Positions 24,442 to 32,870 of a stretch of 55,484 bases of DNA are shown one piece after another. Positions within the stretch are counted from its first letter, which is position 1. Each line of letters opens with the position of its first letter. Under the pieces are notes generated by a model. It did not search any database and was not told the origin of the DNA. It saw only the letters and a list, made by a program, of their open reading frames with translations. The DNA comes from Clostridiales bacterium GWF2_38_85 (GTDB lineage Bacteria > Bacillota > Clostridia > Oscillospirales > CAG-382), in assembly GCA_001797275.1 (NCBI GenBank), contig MGOY01000041.1, positions 1 through 55,484 on the forward strand. Direction: 5' to 3'. Position numbers and translations under genes: made by a program.

Positions 24442-25404
24442 TTGAACACGAAAAACAAGAATGTAATTATAAAGCTGAGCATTTTAGCTGCTGTTGTATT
24501 GATAACTTTTGCGGTAAAGCCGCTTTTATTTAAAGAAACATCGACAGATAATAATTATTTATATGTTTATTTTATTAATACTGGGCAATCCGATTGTATA
24601 CTGATCACAACACCGAATGATGAGAACATACTGATTGACAGCGGTGATAATGGCGATGAAGACATTGTGCTGGGCTTTCTTGAGGATAAGAAAATTACTA
24701 AGCTGGAATATGTTATCTTCACTCACCCGCATTCAGACCATATTGGCGGTGGTTATGAGGTTGTCAGTAGTTTTGATGTCGACAATGTTATTATGCCCGA
24801 TATTGAGAACGACACAAAGACTTATAAAAGCCTTGTTGACGAAATTGATGAAAAAAACATCAAGGTTACATATCCCGATGATGGTGACATATATAACATT
24901 GACGGAATAACAATGACGATTTTGTCACCGGTTAATTCCGATTATGGGACTAATATGAACGAGTACAGTATTGTATGCAGGCTTGACTACGGGGAAAGCA
25001 GCTTTCTGTTTACCGGTGATGCGGAAGCAGTCAATGAGGAGGAGATGATTGAAGCAGGTTATGACCTTGACGTCGATGTACTGAAGGTCGGGCATCACGG
25101 CTCATCAAGCTCGTCAACAAAGGAATTTCTTGAAGCTGTAACTCCGGAATACGCAGTTATTCTTTGCGGGAAAGACAATTCATACAACCATCCGAATGAT
25201 GATACACTGTCGAAGCTTGAAGAAGTATCGGCTGAGATTTACAGGACTGATATAAACGGAACAATAACAATGTATTCTGACGGCAAGACAATCACTGTTG
25301 CGCTTGAAAAGAAAACAGCTAAAAATAGTGAGTACTATATAATTTGGGCAGGAAGCATCCTGCCCAATATTTATTATAATGTAATTTCAATTTATTGTAA
25401 ATAG
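24442..25404 (+). CDS. ComEC/Rec2-type metallo-beta-lactamase-fold protein
   Basis: About 320 residues. An N-terminal membrane anchor (IIKLSILAAVVLITFAVKPL), then the MBL domain: VYFINTGQSDCILI, the metal site FTHPHSDHIGGG, FLFTGDA, LKVGHHGSSSSS and LCGKDNSYNHP. The start is TTG at 24442 with GGGAGG 8 nt upstream. Extracytoplasmic hydrolase related to the ComEC C-terminal domain. The last ~20 codons run through a terminator-like hairpin, suggesting loss of the original stop. Confidence 0.85.
   Translation: MNTKNKNVIIKLSILAAVVLITFAVKPLLFKETSTDNNYLYVYFINTGQSDCILITTPNDENILIDSGDNGDEDIVLGFLEDKKITKLEYVIFTHPHSDHIGGGYEVVSSFDVDNVIMPDIENDTKTYKSLVDEIDEKNIKVTYPDDGDIYNIDGITMTILSPVNSDYGTNMNEYSIVCRLDYGESSFLFTGDAEAVNEEEMIEAGYDLDVDVLKVGHHGSSSSSTKEFLEAVTPEYAVILCGKDNSYNHPNDDTLSKLEEVSAEIYRTDINGTITMYSDGKTITVALEKKTAKNSEYYIIWAGSILPNIYYNVISIYCK
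25346..25365. terminator. Hairpin between convergent genes, lying inside the upstream reading frame
   Basis: GGGCAGGA/TCCTGCCC with a 4-nt loop. U-tracts on either side are weak. It lies inside the last codons of the MBL-fold gene and about 27 nt past the capA stop, so it probably acts as a shared transcript end. Confidence 0.5.
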
Positions 25405-26741
25405 GCCGGTAAAAATTCTTTCGAGAAAGTACCGTAGATTTTCTCCAGCATCGATGAAACCGAGAATATTTTTCTGCCATATGCGGTGCTTATCAATGGA
25501 TCATCCTTCGTATGACAGCCATGTGCAGCGGCAAGCTCTTCGGTGTAATCCTGGAAGAAGTATATCTTGAAATCACGGAATACTTCACCTGTTCGGCGTA
25601 TATAGTGATCAACAATCGGAATCATCATCGGGTTCTCAATCGAAACAACCCCATTCTCGACAACAATATCAAGCTCAAGCATAGCACCTAACATATTTCG
25701 TCCCCAGTACATACCGGAGATGAAGTTACCGAGTGAATACACGAGAAATGTTTTGCCGCCATCCGGACGTTCAACCCACTTGCATTCCTGAATAACATGA
25801 GGATGCATACCTATTATAACATCAACGCCTTCGTCAACAAGAAGCTGTGCAACTCTCTTTTGTTCGGCGTTTGGCGGATAAACATTGTTGGTACCATTCC
25901 AACTATCTTCTTCGCCCCAATGCATTGAAACAAAGACCAGGTCAGCTTGTTGCTTTGCAAGTGCAACTTGCATTTTTATAAGAGTATCATTAATAAGAGG
26001 GATATATGTAGGATCACTTGCAGGCTTAGTTATTCCGTTTGTGCCGTATGTGTAGGTTAGAAAAGCAATTCTAACACCTTGCTCTTCAACTACAATAATA
26101 TTATTAGTATCTTCCTCGTTTTTATAATAACCGATTGGGGTGACACCTTTCTCTTTGAAAAAATTGTTGCAGTATTTCAGAAAGGTTGTATCATACGAAT
26201 CAAGCATATGATTGTGTGCAAGATTCATTACATTAAAGCCCATATCAACAAGATAATTGCCTATTTCTTCGGGTGAATTGAAATTCGGATAACCTCCGAT
26301 TGGCTGAGAAGGACCACCTATTAAAGTTTCGACATTGACATATGCGATATCCTTTGATTTGATGTAATCAATCATATCTTCATAAATAGGGTCAAAATTA
26401 TATGTCTCGCCATCGGTTGCTTTTTCACTTGCATCATTAAGTATTGAGGTATGCATTACACTATCACCGACGGCAACAAATTTGATGACTTTGTTATCTC
26501 CGGATTGACTTACTTCGGGTTCACTGCCTTCAGATTTACTTTCGTTATTTGATGCATCACTGTTCGTCGGTTCGGACGTTGTCGGTGTTGATGAATCATC
26601 TTTTGAAGCTGTTGAACCAGAAGAAGGGTTCTCGCTTGTCTGAGGTTCGGAGGTTGTATCGCCCTTCATAGAGAAAGCGAAAGCTATAGTTGCCAGAATT
26701 AAAATCAAGCTTAATAGTATAACAATAATTGTTTTTTTCAT
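25392..26741 (-). CDS. CapA-family (poly-gamma-glutamate capsule type) metallophosphatase-like protein
   Basis: 449 residues: N-terminal signal anchor, a Ser/Thr/Pro/Glu-rich linker (~25-85), then the PGA_cap domain: FVAVGDSVMHTS, YVNVETLIGGP, NLAHNHMLDS, VSMHWGEE, IIGMHPHVIQ, YSLGNFISG. Metal-binding His/Asp residues are all present. Extracytoplasmic. Its ATG overlaps the rnfB stop, so it is translated with the rnf operon; the physiological link is unclear. Confidence 0.88.
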   Translation of the reverse strand: MKKTIIVILLSLILILATIAFAFSMKGDTTSEPQTSENPSSGSTASKDDSSTPTTSEPTNSDASNNESKSEGSEPEVSQSGDNKVIKFVAVGDSVMHTSILNDASEKATDGETYNFDPIYEDMIDYIKSKDIAYVNVETLIGGPSQPIGGYPNFNSPEEIGNYLVDMGFNVMNLAHNHMLDSYDTTFLKYCNNFFKEKGVTPIGYYKNEEDTNNIIVVEEQGVRIAFLTYTYGTNGITKPASDPTYIPLINDTLIKMQVALAKQQADLVFVSMHWGEEDSWNGTNNVYPPNAEQKRVAQLLVDEGVDVIIGMHPHVIQECKWVERPDGGKTFLVYSLGNFISGMYWGRNMLGAMLELDIVVENGVVSIENPMMIPIVDHYIRRTGEVFRDFKIYFFQDYTEELAAAHGCHTKDDPLISTAYGRKIFSVSSMLEKIYGTFSKEFLPAYLQ

Positions 26742-27556
26742 TTCGGGGCAGTTTCCTTATCTTCCAGAATATTGTAAATTATCTTTCTCGGACAGGCTTC
26801 AGCACACTTCCCACAGTTTGTACAGGCGACAGGGTCAATGATTGCGAGGTTGTCTTTCACATGGACAGCGTCAAATTCACATTTTTTTTCACATATTCTG
26901 CAGCTAATACAACCGACATTGCACACAGCTCTGACGTTAGCAGGTTTATCTTTTGATGAACATGTAACAACATATGTTGAATCGGTCGGTATCATTTTTA
27001 TAACTTTTTTAGGACAAGTTGCAACACATACACCGCAGCCGGTGCATTTATCACGGTTGATAACTGCAATGCCGTCAACAATACAGATTGCATCAAATTT
27101 ACATGCTCTGACACAGCTTCCGAGCCCAAGGCAACCGTATATACACTCCTTGTCGCCCCCACCCAGCTTCGAAGCAGAAATGCAGTCATTTAAACCTTCG
27201 TATATAAATTTCTTCTTTGTTGCACTGTCACAGCCACCGCAAATGACAAAGCTTTTCATTTCAGTGATCCCTGCAAAAGGGACTCCCATTACATCTGCGA
27301 CCTTTTGAGCGGTTGCTTTACCGCCTGCAGTACAGGCATTTGTGCGTGCTTCGCCTTTTGCAATTGCTTCTGCAAGCGCCTGACATCCTGCATAACCACA
27401 GCCACCGCAATTTGCGCCGGGAAGAGCTTCAAGCAGCTCATCAACCTTTGGATCTGACTTTATGCGAAACACTTTCGAAAAAAAGGCAAGCATTAAGCCG
27501 AGAATCGCTCCGATCAGAGCAAAAAAGCCAAATGGAATCAATATATCTTTCAACAA
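26738..27556 (-). CDS. rnfB: Rnf electron transport complex subunit B
   Basis: 272 residues. An N-terminal membrane helix, the 4Fe-4S motif LLEALPGANCGGCGYAGCQA, and several ferredoxin-type clusters (CTGCGVCVATCPKKVI, CISCRICEKKCEFDAV, CTNCGKCAEACPRKII). It takes electrons from ferredoxin into the complex. Last rnf gene, 18 nt after rnfA. Confidence 0.96.
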   Translation of the reverse strand: MLKDILIPFGFFALIGAILGLMLAFFSKVFRIKSDPKVDELLEALPGANCGGCGYAGCQALAEAIAKGEARTNACTAGGKATAQKVADVMGVPFAGITEMKSFVICGGCDSATKKKFIYEGLNDCISASKLGGGDKECIYGCLGLGSCVRACKFDAICIVDGIAVINRDKCTGCGVCVATCPKKVIKMIPTDSTYVVTCSSKDKPANVRAVCNVGCISCRICEKKCEFDAVHVKDNLAIIDPVACTNCGKCAEACPRKIIYNILEDKETAPK

Positions 27557-27574
27557 TTCAATCTACCTTCCTTT

Positions 27575-28153
27575 CTAAAATTCCATTCCCTGAAATCCCA
27601 TGAATGCCATTGCAATCAATCCTGCACTTATAAGTGCAAGCGGTATTCCGCGGAATGCTTTCGGCGGATCGGAAAGCTGCAGGCGTTGTCTTACTCCGGC
27701 GAATATAACTATCGCAAGTGTGAAACCGACAGCAGAAGCAAAACCGTAAACAACCGAATTTATGAAGTTATATTCATATTGTATATTAAGAAGCGTAACA
27801 CCCAATACTGCACAATTGGTGGTTATCAGTGGCAGATATATACCAAGTGCTTGATAAAGCGGAGGAAATGCTTTTTTCATAAACATTTCAATCAATTGAA
27901 CCAAAGCAGCGATAACAAGGATAAACGCTATTGTTTTCAGATATGTCAGGTTGAACGGAACGAGGACACCATAATAAATGAAATACGTAACAGCTGAAGA
28001 AACCGTCATAACAAATGTAACTGCAAATCCCATTGATAAAGCTGTATCGGTTTTTTCCGATACACCGAGGAAAGGACATATACCCAAAAATTTCGAGAAT
28101 ATGAAGTTATCTATCAGAATAGCACTGACTATGATTAATAACATTTCTTTCAT
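27575..28153 (-). CDS. rnfA: Rnf electron transport complex subunit A
   Basis: 192-residue integral membrane protein, six helices, N terminus IDNFIFSKFLGICPFLGVSE, with the Cys of the membrane Fe-S site; C-terminal DPPKAFRGIPLALISAGLIA. Homologous to RnfE with inverted topology. Part of the ion-pumping core. Confidence 0.96.
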   Translation of the reverse strand: MKEMLLIIVSAILIDNFIFSKFLGICPFLGVSEKTDTALSMGFAVTFVMTVSSAVTYFIYYGVLVPFNLTYLKTIAFILVIAALVQLIEMFMKKAFPPLYQALGIYLPLITTNCAVLGVTLLNIQYEYNFINSVVYGFASAVGFTLAIVIFAGVRQRLQLSDPPKAFRGIPLALISAGLIAMAFMGFQGMEF

Positions 28154-28192
28154 AATTCAAACTTTCCTTTCAGCAAAAATTATGCGGTTTGA

Positions 28193-28804
28193 TTAGCATT
28201 TTTGTTTTGATTTGTTGACAAAGTATCTTGTCGTTGCGATTATGATGCCGAGTGTGATAAATGCTCCGGCAGGCATTGCTATAAGAGTAGCACCTTTAAA
28301 GTTCTCGCCGAAAATATTCAGACCTCCGATTGTTCCGTATCCGATAATCTCACGTATTACAGATAAAACAACCAGGGTTGATGCAAATCCAAGTCCCATT
28401 ACCAGACCGTCTACTACTGATGGGAGGGGTGGATTTTTTGAGGCAAAAGCTTCTGCTCTTGCGAGAATAATGCAGTTGACAACTATTAAAGGTATAAATA
28501 TACCAAGAGATTTATCAAGCACCGGAACATATGCTCTTATTAAAAGCTCAATCGCAGTAACAAAACCGGAAATTACAACAATGAATGAAGCGATTCGAAT
28601 TTGTTTCGGTACGAATTTTCTGATAAGTGAAATAATCAGATTTGACATAGTCAATACAATTGTTGTTGCAATTCCCATGCCGAGACCATTGAACAGGTTT
28701 GTAGTAACAGCAAGAGTTGAACACATGCCAAGCAGTTGAACAAGAACCGGATTGTTCAACAATAAGCCATCAATCAATTTTAATTTGAATTCACCTTTTG
28801 TCAT
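28193..28804 (-). CDS. rnfE: Rnf electron transport complex subunit E
   Basis: 203-residue membrane protein. LLLNNPVLVQLLGMCSTLAV with the Fe-S cysteine, IPLIVVNCIILARAEAFASK. The ATG overlaps the rnfG stop. Pairs with RnfA. Confidence 0.96.
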   Translation of the reverse strand: MTKGEFKLKLIDGLLLNNPVLVQLLGMCSTLAVTTNLFNGLGMGIATTIVLTMSNLIISLIRKFVPKQIRIASFIVVISGFVTAIELLIRAYVPVLDKSLGIFIPLIVVNCIILARAEAFASKNPPLPSVVDGLVMGLGFASTLVVLSVIREIIGYGTIGGLNIFGENFKGATLIAMPAGAFITLGIIIATTRYFVNKSKQKC

Positions 28805-29349
28805 CCGTTATCACCTGCTTTTAAATATTCGCTGACAGCATCAAGTGCAGTTTCTACGCCGACTTTCGCGGCGGTAGAGCTGACGGTTGCACCGCTGATG
28901 ACATCAACATCAGTTGAAATCTTGTTAACCTGCAATCCGATAAATTGTGATAAGAAATCAGCATTTTTTATTTTTGTGCCTACACCGGCTGTCTCGGACA
29001 TTGAAACAATTTCAACACCGCTTATTTTTAGGTCACCGGTTACCCCAACCATCATCTGTATTTCGCCACCGAAGCCCGAAGGGCTTACAAGTACACAGTA
29101 ATCTGTTGTATCACCATGAGAAACTATATAAAGCTCCTCAGCGTTTTTTACTTCGGTTTTAGTGGATTCAAATGAAATATAATCCGTATATATGCTTTGG
29201 ATTGCATTTCCTTTTTCTTCGAGATTTTTTTTCGCAATGACAGGTGAAGTGACAGAATTTATTATAGCAAGTAATAATGCAATACCCGATGAAATGACCG
29301 TCAGAACAATTACTGTGTATAGAATACTTTCTTTATTTATCTTCAACAT
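28801..29349 (-). CDS. rnfG: Rnf electron transport complex subunit G (flavoprotein)
   Basis: 182 residues from MLKINKESILYTVIVL. One N-terminal membrane helix and an external FMN domain with the covalent flavinylation motif DVISGATVSSTA (Thr of SGAT). AGAAGGG before the ATG at 29349 lies inside the end of rnfD, so the upstream in-frame start is not used. Confidence 0.95.
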   Translation of the reverse strand: MLKINKESILYTVIVLTVISSGIALLLAIINSVTSPVIAKKNLEEKGNAIQSIYTDYISFESTKTEVKNAEELYIVSHGDTTDYCVLVSPSGFGGEIQMMVGVTGDLKISGVEIVSMSETAGVGTKIKNADFLSQFIGLQVNKISTDVDVISGATVSSTAAKVGVETALDAVSEYLKAGDNG

Positions 29350-29353
29350 ATTA

Positions 29354-30358
29354 TTATCCCTTCTTCTCGGCTTTTTCGGGATTGCCACCGAATACGCGGG
29401 GTCTTGTCCATTTATCGAGATACCAGATAAAACTGTTCATTATAAGTATAGCAAAGGATACACCCTCGGGATACCCGCCAAATATGCGTATCAATGCAGT
29501 TAAAAGTCCGCAACCGATACCGAAAATAATTTTTCCGCTCGGTGAAAACGGTGATGTTGTATAGTCGGTTGCCATGAAAATCGCTCCGAGAAATAAGCCG
29601 CCGCTCAGCAGGTGATGCAGCATATATTCAAAGGGTGATGCATTGCCTGTGAGATACCCATAAAGAAATGTGAAACCGGCAAGCGTTAAAATAAATGACA
29701 TTGTAATATGTGGAGTTATAACCTTGCGGATCAGAAGATAAATAAATCCGAGAAGTAGCATCAAAACTGAAATTTCACCAATACATCCCGGTATAAAACC
29801 GTAAAATTTCTCAAGCAGCAAGGATTGATCAAGCATTCCTGTTTTTAAAGTCGCCAGCGGAGTTGCAGTTGATATAACATCGATTGTTTCGGACGAAACA
29901 GTTACCGATATAGGTGAAATACTGGTCATAGGCTGAACAAAGGCCATCATTATATTTGACCATGACAGAAGGAATACTCTTGCCGCCAAAGCCGGGTTAA
30001 CAATATTCTTTCCGATTCCGCCGAAAAGCTGCTTAACTATTATAATTGCAAATGCACTGCCGATAACAGGCAGCCATAACGGTGCTGTGACAGGCATATT
30101 AAATGCAATCAGCATACCGGTAACGACGGCGGACATATCACCGGCTGTTATCGTTCTCTTGGTTATATATTGAAACAGGTATTCAAAGCCAACTGCACTG
30201 CCGACTGCTAAAATTGTCAGCGTAAGTGAACGCCAGCCGAATACATATATACTCCAGAATAAAGCCGGGCAGAGAGCAATTACAACATCGGTCATAATTG
30301 ACCTCGTAGTATCTCTTTGCCTTATATGCGGTGAAGAGCTTACCTTCAGAAGATTCAA
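29354..30358 (-). CDS. rnfD: Rnf electron transport complex subunit D
   Basis: 334-residue membrane protein beginning at TTG with GGAGGG upstream. RQRDTTRSIMTDVVIALCPA, and a covalent FMN site in ISTATPLATL. Works with RnfG in electron transfer across the membrane coupled to Na+ or H+ export. Confidence 0.95.
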   Translation of the reverse strand: MNLLKVSSSPHIRQRDTTRSIMTDVVIALCPALFWSIYVFGWRSLTLTILAVGSAVGFEYLFQYITKRTITAGDMSAVVTGMLIAFNMPVTAPLWLPVIGSAFAIIIVKQLFGGIGKNIVNPALAARVFLLSWSNIMMAFVQPMTSISPISVTVSSETIDVISTATPLATLKTGMLDQSLLLEKFYGFIPGCIGEISVLMLLLGFIYLLIRKVITPHITMSFILTLAGFTFLYGYLTGNASPFEYMLHHLLSGGLFLGAIFMATDYTTSPFSPSGKIIFGIGCGLLTALIRIFGGYPEGVSFAILIMNSFIWYLDKWTRPRVFGGNPEKAEKKG

Positions 30359-30394
30359 AAAAATCCCTCCAAAACAAATATGATTTTATATCCT

Positions 30395-31705
30395 TTATTT
30401 TTTTAATGCCTGTCTTGCACGAAGCTCCTGCTTTGCGTTTCTTATATGTTGTACAATCGGAACCTTGCCCGGGCAGATGTATGTGCAGCAGCCACACTCG
30501 ACGCAGGACATTATATTAAGCTCCTTACACATATCAAAATCATTGATTGACGCATATTGAGCGAGTAATGCAGGAAGCAGATGCATCTGACATGCGCGTA
30601 CGCAACGGCCGCATCTGATACAATGAGGTTCAGTTTCAGTTAGAGCAGGCAATGCAAGAATTGCACCTGTTGCCTTGATTGCAACCGAATTCAAATCCCA
30701 CTGAGCTACACCCATCATCGGCCCACCGGTGATAATACGATCGCAATTGTGGGTCAGCCCACCGCAAAAATCAATAATGTCTTTGAAGGATATTCCTATC
30801 GGAACAGACAAATTTTTTGGCGATTTCATACATTCGCCATCTACAGTTATAAGTTTTGAAACAAGCGGCATGCCTGTTGTAAAAGCATTATATATTACAG
30901 CGCAGCTTTCTGCGTTGAATATAACAAAACCGACATCGGCAGGGAGCTGTCCTTGCTTCAATTCAATTCCCGAAAGAGCATAAATAAGCTGCCGTTCATC
31001 TCCCTGAGGGTACTTTGTCTTGAAAACCTCAACATCAATAAGAGAATGGTCAGTTATATTGTCAGCGATTTTTTCAGCAGCATCAAGCTTGTTGTCTTCT
31101 ATTGCAATTATTGCTTTTTTTATCTTTGCCGCACGCATTAAAATTTTTGTGCCGTTAATAATTTCTTCAGGATGTTCAAGCATAAGACGGTGGTTAATGG
31201 TCAGATATGGCTCACATTCGGCGCAGTTGATTATAATGACACTTGCTTTACCGATTGCGGACTGTATTTTTGCATATGTCGGGAAGGATGCCCCACCCAT
31301 TCCTACAACACCAGCTTCTCTGACCTTCTGGATTATTTTTTCGGACGAAGTATCGCCGAGAAGTATTGTATGCGGTGCAAGTTCGGAAGAAACAGCGCCT
31401 TTATAATCGTTTTTTATTACTATATATTCAACGAAGCTACCGTTTGTTGTGAGACGCTTCTCCATTCTTTCAACAGTTCCCGATATTGAAGAATGTATCG
31501 GACAGCTTAATGCAGTAGGATTATCTCCGATTTTTTGTCCAATCAATACAGTATCTCCGATATTGACAAGCGGTTTACAAGGAGCACCGATATGCTGTTG
31601 CATTGGGATAGCAACATATTCCGGTGGAGTAATCGTTTCAATCGGACTTTTTGCGGTATTCTTGTGCTCGTTCATGTGAACACCGCCGAGAAAGGTACGA
31701 CGCAT
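30395..31705 (-). CDS. rnfC: Rnf electron transport complex subunit C
   Basis: 436 residues. NADH/FMN-binding SLBB-type core (VGMGGASFPTYAKIQ, IINCAECEPYLTINH) and two 4Fe-4S motifs CIRCGRCVRACQMHL and CVECGCCTYICPGKVP. GGAGATGATTAA precedes the ATG. First gene of the operon; reduces NAD+ with electrons from ferredoxin, conserving energy as an ion gradient. Confidence 0.96.
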   Translation of the reverse strand: MRRTFLGGVHMNEHKNTAKSPIETITPPEYVAIPMQQHIGAPCKPLVNIGDTVLIGQKIGDNPTALSCPIHSSISGTVERMEKRLTTNGSFVEYIVIKNDYKGAVSSELAPHTILLGDTSSEKIIQKVREAGVVGMGGASFPTYAKIQSAIGKASVIIINCAECEPYLTINHRLMLEHPEEIINGTKILMRAAKIKKAIIAIEDNKLDAAEKIADNITDHSLIDVEVFKTKYPQGDERQLIYALSGIELKQGQLPADVGFVIFNAESCAVIYNAFTTGMPLVSKLITVDGECMKSPKNLSVPIGISFKDIIDFCGGLTHNCDRIITGGPMMGVAQWDLNSVAIKATGAILALPALTETEPHCIRCGRCVRACQMHLLPALLAQYASINDFDMCKELNIMSCVECGCCTYICPGKVPIVQHIRNAKQELRARQALKK

Positions 31706-31797
31706 TTAATCATCTCCATTTTTGATTTTCTATGTTAACCGGACAGATGAATAAAAAAGCTTCATATTCCGAATTAAAATTTCTTAACATATTGATT

Positions 31798-31826
31798 ATT
31801 ATACAATATAACAAGATACAATACAA
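31798..31826 (-). promoter_or_regulatory. Candidate sigma-A promoter of the rnf operon
   Basis: On the minus strand TTGTAT, 17 nt, TATAAT, giving a leader of roughly 85 nt before rnfC. Confidence 0.6.
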
Positions 31827-31894
31827 GTATCCGTATGAAAAAATGTACATTCTATATTTTAAATTTTGTATTACGCAATGAAATAGAAATAATG

Positions 31895-31924
31895 AAAATC
31901 CTGCCGGGTAATCGACAGGATTTT
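31895..31924. terminator. Bidirectional intrinsic terminator
   Basis: AAAATCCTG / CAGGATTTT stem with T/A runs on both sides, 14 nt downstream of the ABC ATPase stop. Ends the exporter transcript before the rnf promoter. Confidence 0.7.
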
Positions 31925-31937
31925 TATTTAAAATATT

Positions 31938-32609
31938 CTATGAAATTTTCATTTTCTTTTTTTTCTGCAGAGTTGAAAGTTCATAAACTGTATCAACTCT
32001 TTTGGCAACCTCGGGGGAGTGGGGTACAATGATAATACATTTATTTTCATCATGTGCAAGTCTTTCGAAAATTTCCATTACTTCCTCCTGGGTTTCAACA
32101 TCAAGGTTGCCGGTCGGCTCATCTGCAAGTATTATATCCGGGTTATATGACAGTGTTCTTGCAATCGCAACTCTCTGCTGTTCACCGCCCGACAACTTCA
32201 GGACACGTCTTTTTGCCTTGTCCTCGCCAAGATCAACCTTCTCGAGTATCTCAAGTGCTGACTTGCGTTTATTCTTTGTCTGAATTCCGGCGATATCCAT
32301 CGACAGCTCAACATTTTCGACAGCTGTCAGCTGCGGCAGCAAGTTAAACCCTTGGAAAACAACACCTACATAGCGGCTTCTGTATTTGTATTTATCGATT
32401 CCTTTTATGTCACTACCGTCAAAAAGTATTTTCCCGCCTGTCGGAGTTGCAAGCCCTGACAAAAGTGACAGTAAGGTTGTTTTACCTGCACCCGAGCGAC
32501 CTACTATCGCATATATTTTACCCTTTTCAAAGGCATATGATAAATTCTGCAGCACAGGAGTACTGCTGTCATATGAATATGATAAATTATTTAATTCGAG
32601 TATACTCAT
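31938..32609 (-). CDS. MacB/LolD-type ABC transporter ATP-binding protein
   Basis: 223 residues from MSILELNNLSYSY. Walker A IVGRSGAGKTTLL, signature LSGGEQQRVAIAR, Walker B IILADEPTGNLD. GAAAGGAAT at the end of a structured leader precedes the ATG at 32609; the frame upstream to 32666 would be coding inside the leader. Its permease partner upstream is frameshifted, so export through this pair is doubtful. Confidence 0.9.
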   Translation of the reverse strand: MSILELNNLSYSYDSSTPVLQNLSYAFEKGKIYAIVGRSGAGKTTLLSLLSGLATPTGGKILFDGSDIKGIDKYKYRSRYVGVVFQGFNLLPQLTAVENVELSMDIAGIQTKNKRKSALEILEKVDLGEDKAKRRVLKLSGGEQQRVAIARTLSYNPDIILADEPTGNLDVETQEEVMEIFERLAHDENKCIIIVPHSPEVAKRVDTVYELSTLQKKKKMKIS

Positions 32610-32751
32610 TTTTATAACCATTCCTTTCGTCGTTACGCGGAGTTTTGAGCTGGTTTTGCGAAGCAAAATTTACGTCATACTGTCCACCGCATAACTTGTA
32701 ATGCGGGCGTAAAAGGCACAAAACTCTTTGTCTGAAAGTCTACTTTCAGAC
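32610..32751 (-). promoter_or_regulatory. Repeated structured 5' leader element, copy C
   Basis: Minus strand: GGAGGATAA, hairpin GTCTGAAAGT/ACTTTCAGAC (32730-32751), outer stem GAGTTTTG (partner CAAAACTC, 32719-32726 with 32640-32647), second stem TTTACG/CGTAAA (32669-32674 with 32708-32713), inner hairpins CCGCAT/ATGCGG and TTTTGC/GCAAAA, then GAAAGGAATGGTTATA and the ATG. Same architecture as copies A and B with different bases in the stems. Confidence 0.7.
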
Positions 32752-32870
32752 TTATCCTCCATTTTTATTTATTGTACAATCAAGACTGATTGATTATTGT
32801 TTGTATGCTGCATTTAAGAAAGAGGATGCAGCATTGGAATTGAAAATCCGAATTTTCGGACTTCTAATTT

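Noticed and set aside
26838-27308. 156-codon plus-strand frame inside rnfB
   Set aside because: Shadow of the Cys-rich rnfB gene; no independent evidence.
31706-31797. Riboswitch-like leader before rnfC or before the ECF/AKR unit
   Set aside because: No conserved riboswitch core (FMN, TPP, cobalamin, T-box) could be recognised in either leader.
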